Assembly: GCA_015066905.1 (NCBI GenBank)
Contig: SVNN01000002.1
Location: 1 to 49,890 of the forward strand
Reading direction: 5' to 3'
Length of the DNA stretch: 49,890 nucleotides
Origin: Ruminococcus sp.
Lineage (GTDB): Bacteria; Bacillota; Clostridia; Oscillospirales; Ruminococcaceae
Shown here: positions 16,373 to 25,228 of the stretch, in pieces
Position numbering within the stretch: position 1 is the stretch's first letter
Layout of the letters: every line of letters starts with the position of its first letter
Position numbers and translations under genes: made by a program
Notes under the pieces: generated by a model
Told to the model about the DNA's origin: nothing
The model's input: only the letters and a program-made list of their open reading frames with translations
The model's database searches: none

Positions 16373-17968
16373 TTATGCTGCATCAGACTGTTCGGATTCT
16401 GTTTCATCAAAACAGCGGAACACTTCGTCAACCGATTTAGCATCGCACTGCTTTGTAAACATGCTGACCAGCGGTACCAGAATGATCGAGAGGATCATCA
16501 GAATTGCGCCGGCATTGATCGGAGAAGCGAGATTGAGTGGGAAGGACTTTGCCGCGTTCACCACAGAGGGGAAGGAATCTGCGAAGAACGAGAACACGAG
16601 CATATGTGCGATCGTTCCACCGATACCGAGGATGAAGCTGACCCAGACAGAAGCGCAGGTGACTTTCTTGGAGAACAGACCCCACATGAACGGTCCGAGG
16701 AATGCGCCAGCGAGTGCGCCCCAGGAGTAGGACATCAGCGTGGTGATGCTTGCGGTCTTGTTAAATGCGATCAGCACAGAAACAACGAGGAATACGGCAA
16801 TCAGCACACGCATAATCAGGAGTTCCTTCTTATCCGTAAACGCCTTCTTTGCCATCGGCTTGATGAGGTCGATCGTCAGCGTTGAGCTGGAAGTGAGTAC
16901 GAGAGAAGAGAGTGTAGACATTGAAGCGGAAAGAACCAGAACGACCACCAGACCGATCAGCAGGTCGGGGAGGGCAGTTTCCAGCATAGCAGGAACCATC
17001 TCATCGAATGCGCCGACAGCGGTTCTGCCGCTGCCGTCATCCGCACCCTTGACGCAGAACAGGCGGTCAAAGCCACCCATCAGATAGGAGCCGCCTGCAA
17101 CCACCAGTGCGAACAGGGTGGAGATGATCGTACCCTTTTTGACTGCATCCTGATCCTTGATCGCGTAGAATTTATGTACCATCTGCGGAAGCCCCCATGT
17201 GCCGAGGGAAGTCAGTACGACAACGCCGAACAGGTTGATCGGGTCGGGTCCGAAGAGGGAATTCAGCGTGCCTGTATTCCCCTTATCATCGGGGATAGCA
17301 GCGAGCGAATCCAGCGCTTGGGAGAATCCGCCCCGGTTGTTGACCACACAGTAAACGACAGCACAGATACCGGCGAGCATGATGATGCCCTGCACAAAGT
17401 CGTTGATCGCCGTTGCAGTATAGCCGCCGAGGATGACATAAACTGCAGTGAGCAGTGCCATTGCAATGATGATTATCTGATAAGAAGACTCGGAGGTGAG
17501 CCCGAATGCCATTGAGAACAGGCGGGAGAGTCCATTATAAACAGATGCGGTGTAAGGAATCAGGAAGACAAAAACGATGACAGCAGCTGCGATCTTCAGC
17601 GATTTTGACTGGAATCTGCCTTCAAAATATTCCGGCATCGTTTTAGAACCGAGATGCTTGGTCATGATTCTGGTTCGCTTTCCGAGTACAACCCATGCCA
17701 GCAGGCTGCCTAAGATGGCATTGCCGACGCCGATCCATGCTGCGGATACACCGTAATTATATCCGAACTGACCTGCATATCCAATGAAAACGACGGCAGA
17801 GAAGTACGAGGTGCCGTATGCAAACGCAGTCAGCCAAGAGCCGGCGCTCTGTCCACCGAGGACAAAGTCGCTGACCGATTTGGTTTTTCGGCTGGTGTAC
17901 AGTCCGATGCCCAACATACTGAGAACATACAGGGCAAGGACGAGAATGATTATCGTCTGAGTTGACAT
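16373..17968 (-). CDS. Sodium:solute symporter (SSS family)
   Basis: A 531-residue transporter of about 13 membrane segments that imports a small solute with Na+. The family pattern is clear: an N-terminal segment followed by RKTKSVSDFVLGGQSAGSWLTAF, then the unwound-helix region FIGYAGQFGYNYG, and a mid-protein YVILGGYTATAINDFVQGIIM that matches the SSF signature. The start is the ATG at 17968 behind AAAGGAG; the ORF track adds 31 unlikely residues. The substrate cannot be named from sequence; relatives carry proline, pantothenate or sugars. It is monocistronic, between a consensus promoter and a strong terminator. Confidence 0.9.
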   Translation of the reverse strand: MSTQTIIILVLALYVLSMLGIGLYTSRKTKSVSDFVLGGQSAGSWLTAFAYGTSYFSAVVFIGYAGQFGYNYGVSAAWIGVGNAILGSLLAWVVLGKRTRIMTKHLGSKTMPEYFEGRFQSKSLKIAAAVIVFVFLIPYTASVYNGLSRLFSMAFGLTSESSYQIIIIAMALLTAVYVILGGYTATAINDFVQGIIMLAGICAVVYCVVNNRGGFSQALDSLAAIPDDKGNTGTLNSLFGPDPINLFGVVVLTSLGTWGLPQMVHKFYAIKDQDAVKKGTIISTLFALVVAGGSYLMGGFDRLFCVKGADDGSGRTAVGAFDEMVPAMLETALPDLLIGLVVVLVLSASMSTLSSLVLTSSSTLTIDLIKPMAKKAFTDKKELLIMRVLIAVFLVVSVLIAFNKTASITTLMSYSWGALAGAFLGPFMWGLFSKKVTCASVWVSFILGIGGTIAHMLVFSFFADSFPSVVNAAKSFPLNLASPINAGAILMILSIILVPLVSMFTKQCDAKSVDEVFRCFDETESEQSDAA

Positions 17969-18032
17969 GATGTTTCGCTCCTTTGAATTTTGCTTTAAAC
18001 GGTTACGCTTTAAAAGAATGAAGTCTATTGGT

Positions 18033-18061
18033 ATTATATCATATGCTTTCCTGTCTGTCAA
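18033..18061 (-). promoter_or_regulatory. Consensus promoter of the symporter gene
   Basis: Minus strand: TTGACA (18056-18061), 17-nt spacer, TATAAT (18033-18038). Both boxes match the housekeeping sigma consensus perfectly. Confidence 0.9.
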
Positions 18062-18124
18062 TGGAAAAACGCAGTTTTTTTAAAAACATTTTTCTACGTT
18101 CGGAATAATTATATGATTATTCGA

Positions 18125-18159
18125 AAATTAAAAATCCGCAGTACAAATGTACTGCGGAT
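18125..18159 (-). terminator. Terminator of oadG-oadB
   Basis: Perfect 11-bp inverted repeat ATCCGCAGTAC/GTACTGCGGAT with an ATTT (minus-strand) loop, followed on the minus strand by TTTTTAATTTTC. Confidence 0.9.
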
Positions 18160-18173
18160 AAAGATAGATGTAA

Positions 18174-19400
18174 TTAAACGTGGATGACACTCAGCAGGAC
18201 ACCTGCTGCAACAGCAGAACCGATAACGCCTGCAACGTTCGGACCCATCGCGTGCATCAGCAGGAAGTTGGAAGGATCTTCCTGAGAACCGACCTTCTGA
18301 GAAATACGTGCTGCCATCGGAACAGCGGATACACCTGCAGAACCGATCAGCGGGTTGACCTTGCCGCCGGTTACCTTGCACATGATCTTACCAATCAGCA
18401 CGCCGCAGGCGGTACCAAGACTGAATGCAACGACGCCGAGTGCCATAACGAGAATGAATTCCTTGTTGATGACCTTATCAGCGCGGGTGGTAGCACCAAC
18501 CGAGATGCCGAGGAAGATGGTGATGATATTCATCAGCGCGTTCTGCGCAGTGTCGATCAGTCGTGCGCAGCAGCCGCTTTCCTTGAGCAGGTTGCCGAAC
18601 ATCAGCATACCAACCAGCGGAGCAGCAGAAGGAATCAGCAGGCTGATGATCAGGGTAACAGCGATCGGGAAGATGACCTTCTCGGTCTTGCTTACCACGC
18701 GGAGCTGTTCCATCTTGATGAGACGCTCTTTCTTGGAGGTCAGCGCTTTCATGATCGGCGGCTGGATGATCGGAACGAGCGCCATGTATGTATAAGCTGC
18801 GAGCGCGATCGTACCGGTGTCGATTGCACCGCCGCCGCTCAGGAGCTTACTGGAAACGTAGATTGCAGTCGGGCCGTCTGCACCGCCGATAATCGCGATG
18901 GAAGCCGCCTCAGGACCTGTGAAGAAGAGTGCCGCGCAGATGAAGGTAAAGAAGATACCGCCCTGTGCAGCCGCACCGAGGAGAAAGCTCTTCGGGTTTG
19001 CAATCAGCGGACCGAAGTCGGTCATACAGCCGATGCCGAGGAAGATCAGCGGGGGATATATCTGGAGCTTGACGCCCATATACAGAATATCCAATAGACC
19101 GCCGTCGTGGAGAATCCGTCCGTAGTCGATTCCGACGTGTTCGCCGAGTTCATTCAGACCTGTCCAAAGCTCAGGGTGATACATTCCTGCGCCGGGGATA
19201 TTGGTGAGCAGCATACCGAACGAGATCGGAAGCAGCAGCAGAGGCTCAAAGCCTTTTGCAATTGCAAGATACATGAAAACAAAGGAGATCGCAATCATCG
19301 CGAGGGATTTCAGTCCATCTACGGAACCAAACATGGTGTAGAATCCGCTTTCGAACCAAAGATCCTTGATGGTATTCAGGAAAATTTCTAGGATGCCCAT
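18174..19400 (-). CDS. oadB: Sodium-pumping decarboxylase beta subunit (OadB family)
   Basis: The integral membrane subunit that couples decarboxylation of carboxybiotin to Na+ export; 408 residues with about ten membrane segments. Conserved signatures are GGADGPTAIYVSSKL, which carries the Na+-site Asp, and NPLIGSAGVSAVPMAAR near the C-terminus. The start ATG follows AAAGGACGAAC. It lies 21 nt after oadG. The carboxyltransferase alpha subunit and the biotin carrier are not in this window, so the substrate (oxaloacetate, methylmalonyl-CoA or glutaconyl-CoA) cannot be decided here. Confidence 0.95.
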   Translation of the reverse strand: MGILEIFLNTIKDLWFESGFYTMFGSVDGLKSLAMIAISFVFMYLAIAKGFEPLLLLPISFGMLLTNIPGAGMYHPELWTGLNELGEHVGIDYGRILHDGGLLDILYMGVKLQIYPPLIFLGIGCMTDFGPLIANPKSFLLGAAAQGGIFFTFICAALFFTGPEAASIAIIGGADGPTAIYVSSKLLSGGGAIDTGTIALAAYTYMALVPIIQPPIMKALTSKKERLIKMEQLRVVSKTEKVIFPIAVTLIISLLIPSAAPLVGMLMFGNLLKESGCCARLIDTAQNALMNIITIFLGISVGATTRADKVINKEFILVMALGVVAFSLGTACGVLIGKIMCKVTGGKVNPLIGSAGVSAVPMAARISQKVGSQEDPSNFLLMHAMGPNVAGVIGSAVAAGVLLSVIHV

Positions 19401-19421
19401 TCTGTTCGTCCTTTCTGTTGA

Positions 19422-19856
19422 TTAAAATGGTGTGGTATTATCGCGGAGACCTGCCATCGCCCATGCGGGACGCGCACCACCGCTCGGTCTGCTTTGGCGG
19501 ATCGACTTGACCTTGTAGGTTGTGCCGTCCTGAGCGGACATCATTGCGACTGCGGCGGTAATTGCTGCAATGATTTCATCATCATCAGAATCAGAAAGCG
19601 GCTGCTGTGTGGTCTGTACCGGTGCAGGTGCAGGCGTGATTACCGGCTTTTCAGCAGGCGGTGTTTTATTTTCGTTGCCCTTTTTGTTGATTGCTGCAAA
19701 GATCTTGCCCATCAGTGTGATAAAGATGATCAGGATGATCAGACCAAGGAATACGACAGTAATTCCTGTAAACGTAATGGCCACAACATCACTGAAAGGC
19801 AGTTTTTCTGCAGCAGGGAGCAGAAAGCCGCGCAGTGCGGATAACTGGAAATTCAT
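19422..19856 (-). CDS. oadG: Sodium-pumping decarboxylase gamma subunit (OadG family)
   Basis: A 144-residue protein with one membrane segment at about 23-48 (GITVVFLGLIILIIFITLMG, typical OadG), a Pro/Ala linker and a C-terminal segment ending WAMAGLRDNTTPF, as in OadG and MmdD proteins. It anchors the soluble subunits to OadB. The central piece EIIAAITAAVAMM is also common in this family. The start is the ATG at 19856 with GGAG 12 nt upstream; the ORF track adds 17 doubtful residues. First gene of a two-gene transcript with oadB. Confidence 0.85.
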   Translation of the reverse strand: MNFQLSALRGFLLPAAEKLPFSDVVAITFTGITVVFLGLIILIIFITLMGKIFAAINKKGNENKTPPAEKPVITPAPAPVQTTQQPLSDSDDDEIIAAITAAVAMMSAQDGTTYKVKSIRQSRPSGGARPAWAMAGLRDNTTPF

Positions 19857-19909
19857 AGGTGTACTGCACTCCAATCTATTGAAATTTTGGTAAGTAACTA
19901 AACACAATT

Positions 19910-19938
19910 ATTATACTACAAAATCCGACTGATTGCAA
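19910..19938 (-). promoter_or_regulatory. Promoter of oadG-oadB
   Basis: Minus strand: TTGCAA (19933-19938), 17-nt spacer, TATAAT (19910-19915). It is divergent to the dapF promoter, which uses the same -35 sequence. Confidence 0.8.
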
Positions 19939-19985
19939 GTATTAATTTATTAAACTAATATTTTCCTGTCGGATGAAAAAAATCC

Positions 19986-20014
19986 TTGCAATTCGCGTCG
20001 GAATTGAGTATAAT
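19986..20014 (+). promoter_or_regulatory. Promoter of dapF-dapL
   Basis: TTGCAA (19986-19991), 17-nt spacer, TATAAT (20009-20014). The leader is about 25 nt and contains the ribosome site AAAAAGGAG. Confidence 0.85.
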
Positions 20015-20045
20015 AGTAGAAGTATGGTAAAAAGGAGTCAATGTC

Positions 20046-20906
20046 ATGAAATTTACGAAAATGCACGGAATTGGGAATGACTATATTTATGTCAACGGTT
20101 TTGAAGAAACCGTGCAGAATCCCGAGCGTGTATCCGAATTTGTCAGTGACCGCAGATTTGGCATCGGCGGCGATGGTCTGGTTCTGATTCTGCCGTCTGA
20201 CTGCGCGGATTTCCGTATGCGGATCTTCAACGCTGACGGTTCCGAGGCGATGATGTGCGGAAACGCTACACGTTCCATCGGAAAATATGTTTATGACCGC
20301 GGTCTGACGAATAAAACCGAGATCTCTCTGGAAACTAATTCCGGAATCAAGTATCTCCAGCTGACCCCCGGTGCAGACGGAACAATTGAGATGATTTCCG
20401 TGGATATGGGCAAGGCGATCTTAGTACCGCGCGAGATCCCAGTTCATTCTGATTTGCCTGACCGATTTGTGGCGCAGCCGCTGGAAGTGAACGGTGAGAC
20501 CCATACCGTTACCTGTGTTTCGATGGGCAATCCGCACTGTGTGCTGTTTACAGAAGGGATTATGGATCTGGATCTTGAAAAAATCGGTCCCGGATTTGAA
20601 AATCATCCGATGTTCCCGAACCGGATCAACACAGAATTTGTTGAAGTGATTGACCGTACAACGCTGAATATGCGTGTGTGGGAACGCGGCAGCGGAGAAA
20701 CCTTCGCCTGTGGAACAGGAGCCTGTGCAACTGTTGTTGCGGCAGTAGAAAACGGATTCTGTCCTCATGATACAGACATTCTTGTACATCTGCGCGGCGG
20801 TGATCTGCTGATCCGTTATGCGTCTGACGGACAGGTACAGATGACCGGTCCCGCAACCATCGTCTTTGACGGCGAAATTGATCTGACACATTTAGAAAAG
20901 GAGTAA
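20046..20906 (+). CDS. dapF: Diaminopimelate epimerase
   Basis: Interconverts LL- and meso-diaminopimelate for lysine and peptidoglycan. The 286 residues carry both catalytic cysteines: MCGNATRSIGKY and FACGTGACATV. The N-terminal FTKMHGIGNDYIYV is also diagnostic. It is paired with dapL, whose product is the substrate, by a 7-nt gap, so this short operon completes the aminotransferase route to meso-DAP. Confidence 0.97.
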   Translation: MKFTKMHGIGNDYIYVNGFEETVQNPERVSEFVSDRRFGIGGDGLVLILPSDCADFRMRIFNADGSEAMMCGNATRSIGKYVYDRGLTNKTEISLETNSGIKYLQLTPGADGTIEMISVDMGKAILVPREIPVHSDLPDRFVAQPLEVNGETHTVTCVSMGNPHCVLFTEGIMDLDLEKIGPGFENHPMFPNRINTEFVEVIDRTTLNMRVWERGSGETFACGTGACATVVAAVENGFCPHDTDILVHLRGGDLLIRYASDGQVQMTGPATIVFDGEIDLTHLEKE

Positions 20907-20913
20907 ATGAACT

Positions 20914-22101
20914 ATGGCAAAGGTAAATGCATATTTTGACAATCTGGTCCCGAACTATCTCTTCGCGGAGACTGCAAAGCGTACCAACGCGTACATTGCA
21001 GCGCATCCTGAGAAGAAGGTGATCCGTCTTGGCATCGGTGACGTTACGCAGCCGCTTCCGCCTGTTGTGGTTGAGGCGATGAAGCGCGGTTGCGATGAAC
21101 TTGGTGTAAAGGAGACCTTCAAGGGATATCCTGACTATGAGGGCTATGCGTTTCTGCGCGAAGCGATCTCCGGCTACTACGCAAGCTTCGGCGTGACTGT
21201 GGCTGCGGATGAGATCATGGTCAATGACGGCGCGAAGAGTGATGCAGGCAACTTCGGTGATATTTTCTCGCAGGACAACACCGTTCTGGTAACCGATCCG
21301 GTATATCCTGTTTATGTTGACACCAACATCATGAGCGGCAGAAAGATTCTTTACGCAGACTGCACGGCAGAGAATGGCTTCTGTGCTATGCCAGATCCGT
21401 CTGTGAAGGCTGACCTGATCTATCTCTGCTCTCCGAATAACCCGACCGGTGCTGCATATACCTACGATCAGCTCAAGGCGTGGGTGGATTACGCAATCGC
21501 AAACAATGCCGTGATTCTTTTTGATGCGGCATATGAGGCATATATCACCGAGGAGAATGTTCCGAGAAGTATCTTCGCTGTCGAGGGCGCGCGTCAGTGC
21601 GCGGTCGAGATGTGCAGTCTTTCCAAGACCGCAGGCTTTACAGGAACCCGCTGCGGATATACTGTAATCCCGCATGAGCTGACGGTAGACGGAAAGAACA
21701 TCTACAAGCTGTGGTATCGCCGTGAGGCAACCAAGTTCAACGGTGTATCCTATCCGGTTCAGTGCGGCGCGGCTGCTGTATTTACCCCTGAGGGACAGGC
21801 GCAGATCAAGGAGAATCTGAACTACTACAAGGAGAATGCAAGAATCATCGGTGCAACACTGGATGAACTCGGCATTCCTTATACCGGCGGTGTGAACTCT
21901 CCGTACATCTGGTTCAGATGCCCCAACGGTATGACTGGCTGGGAATTTTTCGACGAGATGCTGGAGAAGATCGCAGTTGTCGGCACACCGGGCGATGGCT
22001 TCGGTAAAAACGGCGAGGGTTGGTTCCGTCTGACCTCGTTCGGTGACCGCGAGAATACCAAGGAAGCGATGGAGCGTCTCAAGAGCATGCTCGCAAAGTA
22101 A
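20914..22101 (+). CDS. dapL: LL-diaminopimelate aminotransferase
   Basis: A PLP enzyme that converts tetrahydrodipicolinate directly to LL-diaminopimelate with glutamate as amino donor, bypassing the succinyl or acetyl route. The 395 residues show the class I/II aminotransferase pattern: GIGDVTQPLPPVV near the start, KGYPDYEGYAFLREAI, CSPNNPTGA, and the PLP lysine in SLSKTAGFTGTRCGY. The N-terminal VNAYFDNLVPNYLFAETAKR resembles DapL rather than aspartate aminotransferase. It ends at a bidirectional terminator. Confidence 0.95.
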   Translation: MAKVNAYFDNLVPNYLFAETAKRTNAYIAAHPEKKVIRLGIGDVTQPLPPVVVEAMKRGCDELGVKETFKGYPDYEGYAFLREAISGYYASFGVTVAADEIMVNDGAKSDAGNFGDIFSQDNTVLVTDPVYPVYVDTNIMSGRKILYADCTAENGFCAMPDPSVKADLIYLCSPNNPTGAAYTYDQLKAWVDYAIANNAVILFDAAYEAYITEENVPRSIFAVEGARQCAVEMCSLSKTAGFTGTRCGYTVIPHELTVDGKNIYKLWYRREATKFNGVSYPVQCGAAAVFTPEGQAQIKENLNYYKENARIIGATLDELGIPYTGGVNSPYIWFRCPNGMTGWEFFDEMLEKIAVVGTPGDGFGKNGEGWFRLTSFGDRENTKEAMERLKSMLAK

Positions 22102-22114
22102 TTAACATGAAAAG

Positions 22115-22150
22115 AAAAACCCGTCACATGAGTCATGTGGCGGGTTTATT
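22115..22150. terminator. Bidirectional intrinsic terminator
   Basis: AACCCGTCACATGA pairs with TCATGTGGCGGGTT (one G-U pair) with T runs on the plus side and A-rich sequence on the other. It serves convergent dapL and the VTT-domain gene. Confidence 0.88.
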
Positions 22151-22820
22151 TTGTAATATATCTGTGTGCAAAATAGCCGATGACAGCGATCAGAGTAGTG
22201 ATGCCGAATACGATCGCGCTCAGTGCAAAGCGTCCCTGTTCGAGTGTACTGCCGAGGAGGGTCGAAGTGATGATTGACGGAATGCGCGCGAATACAGCAA
22301 TCAGCAGATATCTGGTCGGATCAATCTTGGTCAGCGGAACGAAGTAGGTGAGCAGATCCTTGGGTGTTCCAGGGATCAGAAACAGAAGAAAGACCAGGCC
22401 TTCCAGCCGTTTTTCATCCTGCAGAATTTTGAACCGGTTCAGTTTTTCCTCGTCAAAGATTGCAAACACAAACGGTTTTCCGAATTTCTGCACCAGCAGG
22501 AATACAACCGTTGTACCGATCAGAATGCCAAGCAGGGAATAGAACAGTGCCGGTACCGTTCCAAACAGCACACCGCCCATGATTTCAATGGGTTCACCCG
22601 GAATAAATGCAAAAATGATATGTGCGATGTGAAGACCGACATAAATCAGCGGCGCGAATATACCATATCCTTCTACTTTTTCGTGAATCAGCACGCGTTG
22701 TTCCTCGTCGAGGAGCATTTTTACATACGGCCATGCGAACAGTGTGATTGCAAGGCAGGAAAGGAGATAGAGCAAAATCAGAATACCCCGTTTTCGGAGC
22801 TGCTTGTCAAGTTGTTTCAT
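22146..22820 (-). CDS. TVP38/TMEM64 family membrane protein (VTT domain)
   Basis: A 224-residue integral membrane protein of the VTT/DedA-like superfamily. The diagnostic reentrant-loop pattern FIPGEPIEIMGGVLFG is at about 71-87, and the second motif FLLFLIPGTPKDLLTYFVPL lies at about 144-163. Relatives are linked to lipid scrambling or carrier recycling; the exact role is unknown. It follows ispF by 42 nt in the same direction with no terminator between, so it may be cotranscribed with ispD-ispF, which would fit a lipid-carrier link. Confidence 0.85.
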   Translation of the reverse strand: MKQLDKQLRKRGILILLYLLSCLAITLFAWPYVKMLLDEEQRVLIHEKVEGYGIFAPLIYVGLHIAHIIFAFIPGEPIEIMGGVLFGTVPALFYSLLGILIGTTVVFLLVQKFGKPFVFAIFDEEKLNRFKILQDEKRLEGLVFLLFLIPGTPKDLLTYFVPLTKIDPTRYLLIAVFARIPSIITSTLLGSTLEQGRFALSAIVFGITTLIAVIGYFAHRYITK

Positions 22821-22862
22821 GTTTCTATCATCTCCGTTTCCGCCTTTGTTTATCCAATGAAA

Positions 22863-23342
22863 TCAGATTTTTTCAAGCAAAGCTACTGCGTGTACAGCAA
22901 TGCCGAGTCGTTCACCCGTAAAACCGAGACCTTCTTCCGTTGTTGCCTTGACACTGACTGCGTCCAGCGGTACATTGCAGGCTGCGCTGATATTCTCACG
23001 CATTGCCATAATATGCGGCGCAAGCTTTGGTGCCTGTGCAAGAATAGTTGCGTCCAGATTTCCGATTCTGTATCCCTGTTCTGCAATCAGCTGATTTACA
23101 TGACGCAGAAGCGCAATGCTGTCCGCGCCCTGATAGGCAGGATCGGTGTCGGGAAAGTGTTTGCCGATATCGCCGAGCGCAAGTGCGCCAAGCATTGCGT
23201 CCATCACAGCGTGCGTGAGGACGTCTGCGTCCGAGTGACCAAGTAATCCGACCGTGTGTGCAATTTCAACGCCGCCGAGGATCAGTTTTCTGCCCTCGAC
23301 CAGCTTGTGTACGTCATATCCGTGTCCGATGCGGAAATTCAT
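22863..23342 (-). CDS. ispF: 2-C-methyl-D-erythritol 2,4-cyclodiphosphate synthase
   Basis: Fifth step of the MEP isoprenoid pathway: cyclises the CDP-methylerythritol phosphate to the cyclodiphosphate. The 159-residue length is standard. The metal site GHGYDVHKL is at about 6-14, followed by [27 protein letters not shown], and the C-terminal signature [14 protein letters not shown]. Its start overlaps the ispD stop by 4 nt (ATGA), so the two are translationally coupled. Confidence 0.97.
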   Translation of the reverse strand: MNFRIGHGYDVHKLVEGRKLILGGVEIAHTVGLLGHSDADVLTHAVMDAMLGALALGDIGKHFPDTDPAYQGADSIALLRHVNQLIAEQGYRIGNLDATILAQAPKLAPHIMAMRENISAACNVPLDAVSVKATTEEGLGFTGERLGIAVHAVALLEKI

Positions 23343-24031
23343 GCTGTTTCCTCCTGTCTTTGTGCGAGGATCGCTGCTGCGATTGCCGCGTCCTCCGGTG
23401 TCGTTAGCTTGATGTTGGTGTAATCCCCAACGGTCATATAGACCTTTCCGCCGATCGCCTCGACCAGCTGGCAGTCGTCTGTGAAGTCGAGATCATGCTC
23501 CAGACTGAAATCCACGCCTTCGAGATACAGTCTGCGGCGGAATACCTGCGGTGTCTGGGTGATATACAGTGTATGGCGCGGCGGCGTATCGGTGATCAGC
23601 CCGTCACTGACTGTTTTGATTGTATCCTTAACAGGAACGCCGAGCGTTGCCGCGCCGAATACGCGTGCATCCTTGATGACATGCTCTGCATCCTTTACAC
23701 GGACAAGCGGTCTTGCGCCGTCATGAATTGCGATGTATTCGCTCTCCAGCGTTAATGCACGCACACCGTTCAGTACGCTCTGCTGTCTGGTGTCACCGCC
23801 CTCGGTGATGTTGGTCAGCTTGGTGATGCCGAGTGCCGCGGCGGTCTCGCGGATTGCCGCTTCATCCTGTTTGCGCGTAACGATGACAATCTCTCCGACG
23901 CTTTCGCACTGCTCAAAGACCTGCATCGCCGTTCCGATCACGTTGCTGTCACCGAGCGGCAGCAAAATCTTGTTGATTCCCTGCATCCGTGTGGAATTTC
24001 CCGCACAGACGATAATGACTGAGGTATCCAT
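23339..24031 (-). CDS. ispD: 2-C-methyl-D-erythritol 4-phosphate cytidylyltransferase
   Basis: Third step of the MEP pathway: transfers CMP to methylerythritol phosphate. A 230-residue nucleotidyltransferase with the N-terminal loop [19 protein letters not shown], the HDGARPLV motif at about 103-110, and TPQVFR plus [12 protein letters not shown] in the C-terminal half. The start follows AAAGGAG. The preceding pfkA terminator suggests a separate transcript, but I see no clear promoter in the gap. Confidence 0.96.
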   Translation of the reverse strand: MDTSVIIVCAGNSTRMQGINKILLPLGDSNVIGTAMQVFEQCESVGEIVIVTRKQDEAAIRETAAALGITKLTNITEGGDTRQQSVLNGVRALTLESEYIAIHDGARPLVRVKDAEHVIKDARVFGAATLGVPVKDTIKTVSDGLITDTPPRHTLYITQTPQVFRRRLYLEGVDFSLEHDLDFTDDCQLVEAIGGKVYMTVGDYTNIKLTTPEDAAIAAAILAQRQEETA

Positions 24032-24064
24032 GTTCTGCTCCTTTGAAGTTGTAATATCGGAAGA

Positions 24065-24092
24065 AACCCGCAGGGGGTGGCTGCGGGCTTTT
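24065..24092 (-). terminator. Terminator of pfkA
   Basis: On the minus strand GCCCGCAG pairs with CTGCGGGT around a CCACCCC loop, followed by TTCTT. It lies directly after the pfkA stop codon. Confidence 0.75.
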
Positions 24093-24102
24093 CTTTTGTG
24101 AT

Positions 24103-25185
24103 TTATTTGTCGCCGAACGATACGCCGAGGTTCTTGGCTGTCGTAACCAGTGTTCCCTTGGGGTCAACAAACTTGGTCAGACCAGCAATATCCTTGAGCT
24201 TGTTTGCGGTGAGCTTATTGCCGCATACCGCAACGGTCGTGCCGTATTTCTCCTGTGCGATCAGCTTTGCTGCATGCACACCGAGCTGGGTTGCCAGGAC
24301 ACGGTCATATGCGTTCGGACTACCGCCGCGGAGCATGTGACCCGGAACGCAGACACGGGTGTCGATGCCTGTGCTTGCCTGTACCTGTGCCGCAATTCTG
24401 GAGGTGGCGGTGAGGATGCCTGCCTCTGCACGCTTCTTTGCGCGTTCTTTTTTCTTCATCTGTGCCTCGGTCACATCAAATGCGCCTTCAGCCACAGCGA
24501 GGATGGAGAAGGACTTTCCGCTTGCAGCACGGCGCATCAGTGCGTCGCAAACCTTGTCGATATCATAGGGAATCTCCGGAATCAGGATGATGTCTGCGCC
24601 GCCTGCGATACCCGCACTCAGAGTCAGCCAGCCTGCCTTGTTGCCCATGATCTCGCACACGAGGATTCTGGAGTGGCTTGCAGCAGTGGTGTGCAGTCGG
24701 TCGATCGCATCCGTTGCAATATCCACGGCGGTCTGATAGCCGAAGGTCACGTCGGTGCCGTAAATGTCGTTATCAATCGTCTTGGGCAGACCAATGACGT
24801 TCAGTCCTTCTGCGGAAAGCAACTGAGAGGTTTTGTGTGTGCCGTTTCCGCCGAGGGTGAGCAGGCAGTCAAGCTTCTGTTTTTTGTAGGTCTCTTTCAT
24901 ATTCTTGACCTTGTCCACATTGTCGTCACCGATCACGGTCATCATCTTGAACGGCTGACGCTTTGTACCGAGGATGGTTCCGCCCTGGGTGAGAATGCCG
25001 GAGAAATCAGAGGGGGTCATCTCCTTGCAGAGATTGTGGATCAGTCCGTAGTATCCGTTGGAGATACCGACGATCTCAACGTCATCGCCGAACTGCTGAA
25101 AGCAAGCCTTTGCTACGCCGCGGATGGTTGCGTTCAGTCCCGGGCAGTCGCCGCCGCTGGTGAGGATTCCGATTCTTCTTTTCAT
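24103..25185 (-). CDS. pfkA: 6-phosphofructokinase, variant with GGNG and PKTIDND motifs
   Basis: Phosphorylates fructose 6-phosphate in glycolysis. The 360 residues are longer than E. coli PfkA and fit the group III/PPi-related branch. Visible motifs are TSGGDCPGLNAT (10-20), GGNGTHKT (112-119), PKTIDNDI (134-141) with catalytic Asp, MGNKAGWLT and PGHMLRGGSPN. Gly at the position that discriminates ATP from PPi (GGNG, not GGDD) predicts ATP, while Lys135 is the residue seen in PPi enzymes, and Asn replaces the usual Asp of GGDG. The phosphoryl donor is therefore a prediction. The ATG has no nearby ribosome site; see the leader entry. Confidence 0.92.
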   Translation of the reverse strand: MKRRIGILTSGGDCPGLNATIRGVAKACFQQFGDDVEIVGISNGYYGLIHNLCKEMTPSDFSGILTQGGTILGTKRQPFKMMTVIGDDNVDKVKNMKETYKKQKLDCLLTLGGNGTHKTSQLLSAEGLNVIGLPKTIDNDIYGTDVTFGYQTAVDIATDAIDRLHTTAASHSRILVCEIMGNKAGWLTLSAGIAGGADIILIPEIPYDIDKVCDALMRRAASGKSFSILAVAEGAFDVTEAQMKKKERAKKRAEAGILTATSRIAAQVQASTGIDTRVCVPGHMLRGGSPNAYDRVLATQLGVHAAKLIAQEKYGTTVAVCGNKLTANKLKDIAGLTKFVDPKGTLVTTAKNLGVSFGDK

Positions 25186-25195
25186 AAGTCTGTCT

Positions 25196-25228
25196 GATTC
25201 ACCGTAGTGATGCGATGAATCAACCTCC
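25196..25228 (-). promoter_or_regulatory. pfkA leader: distant Shine-Dalgarno bridged by a hairpin
   Basis: The only strong ribosome site, AAAGGAGG, lies about 38 nt before the pfkA ATG. Between them GATTCA and TGAATC form a 6-bp hairpin. Folding it would bring GGAGG to roughly 12 nt from the ATG. No in-frame NTG start lies closer to the site. Confidence 0.45.

Noticed and set aside
18180-19097. 305-codon plus-strand ORF over oadB
   Set aside because: Antisense to oadB with a low-complexity, domain-free translation.
24274-25197. 307-codon plus-strand ORF over pfkA
   Set aside because: Antisense to pfkA; Cys-rich translation without motif or ribosome site.
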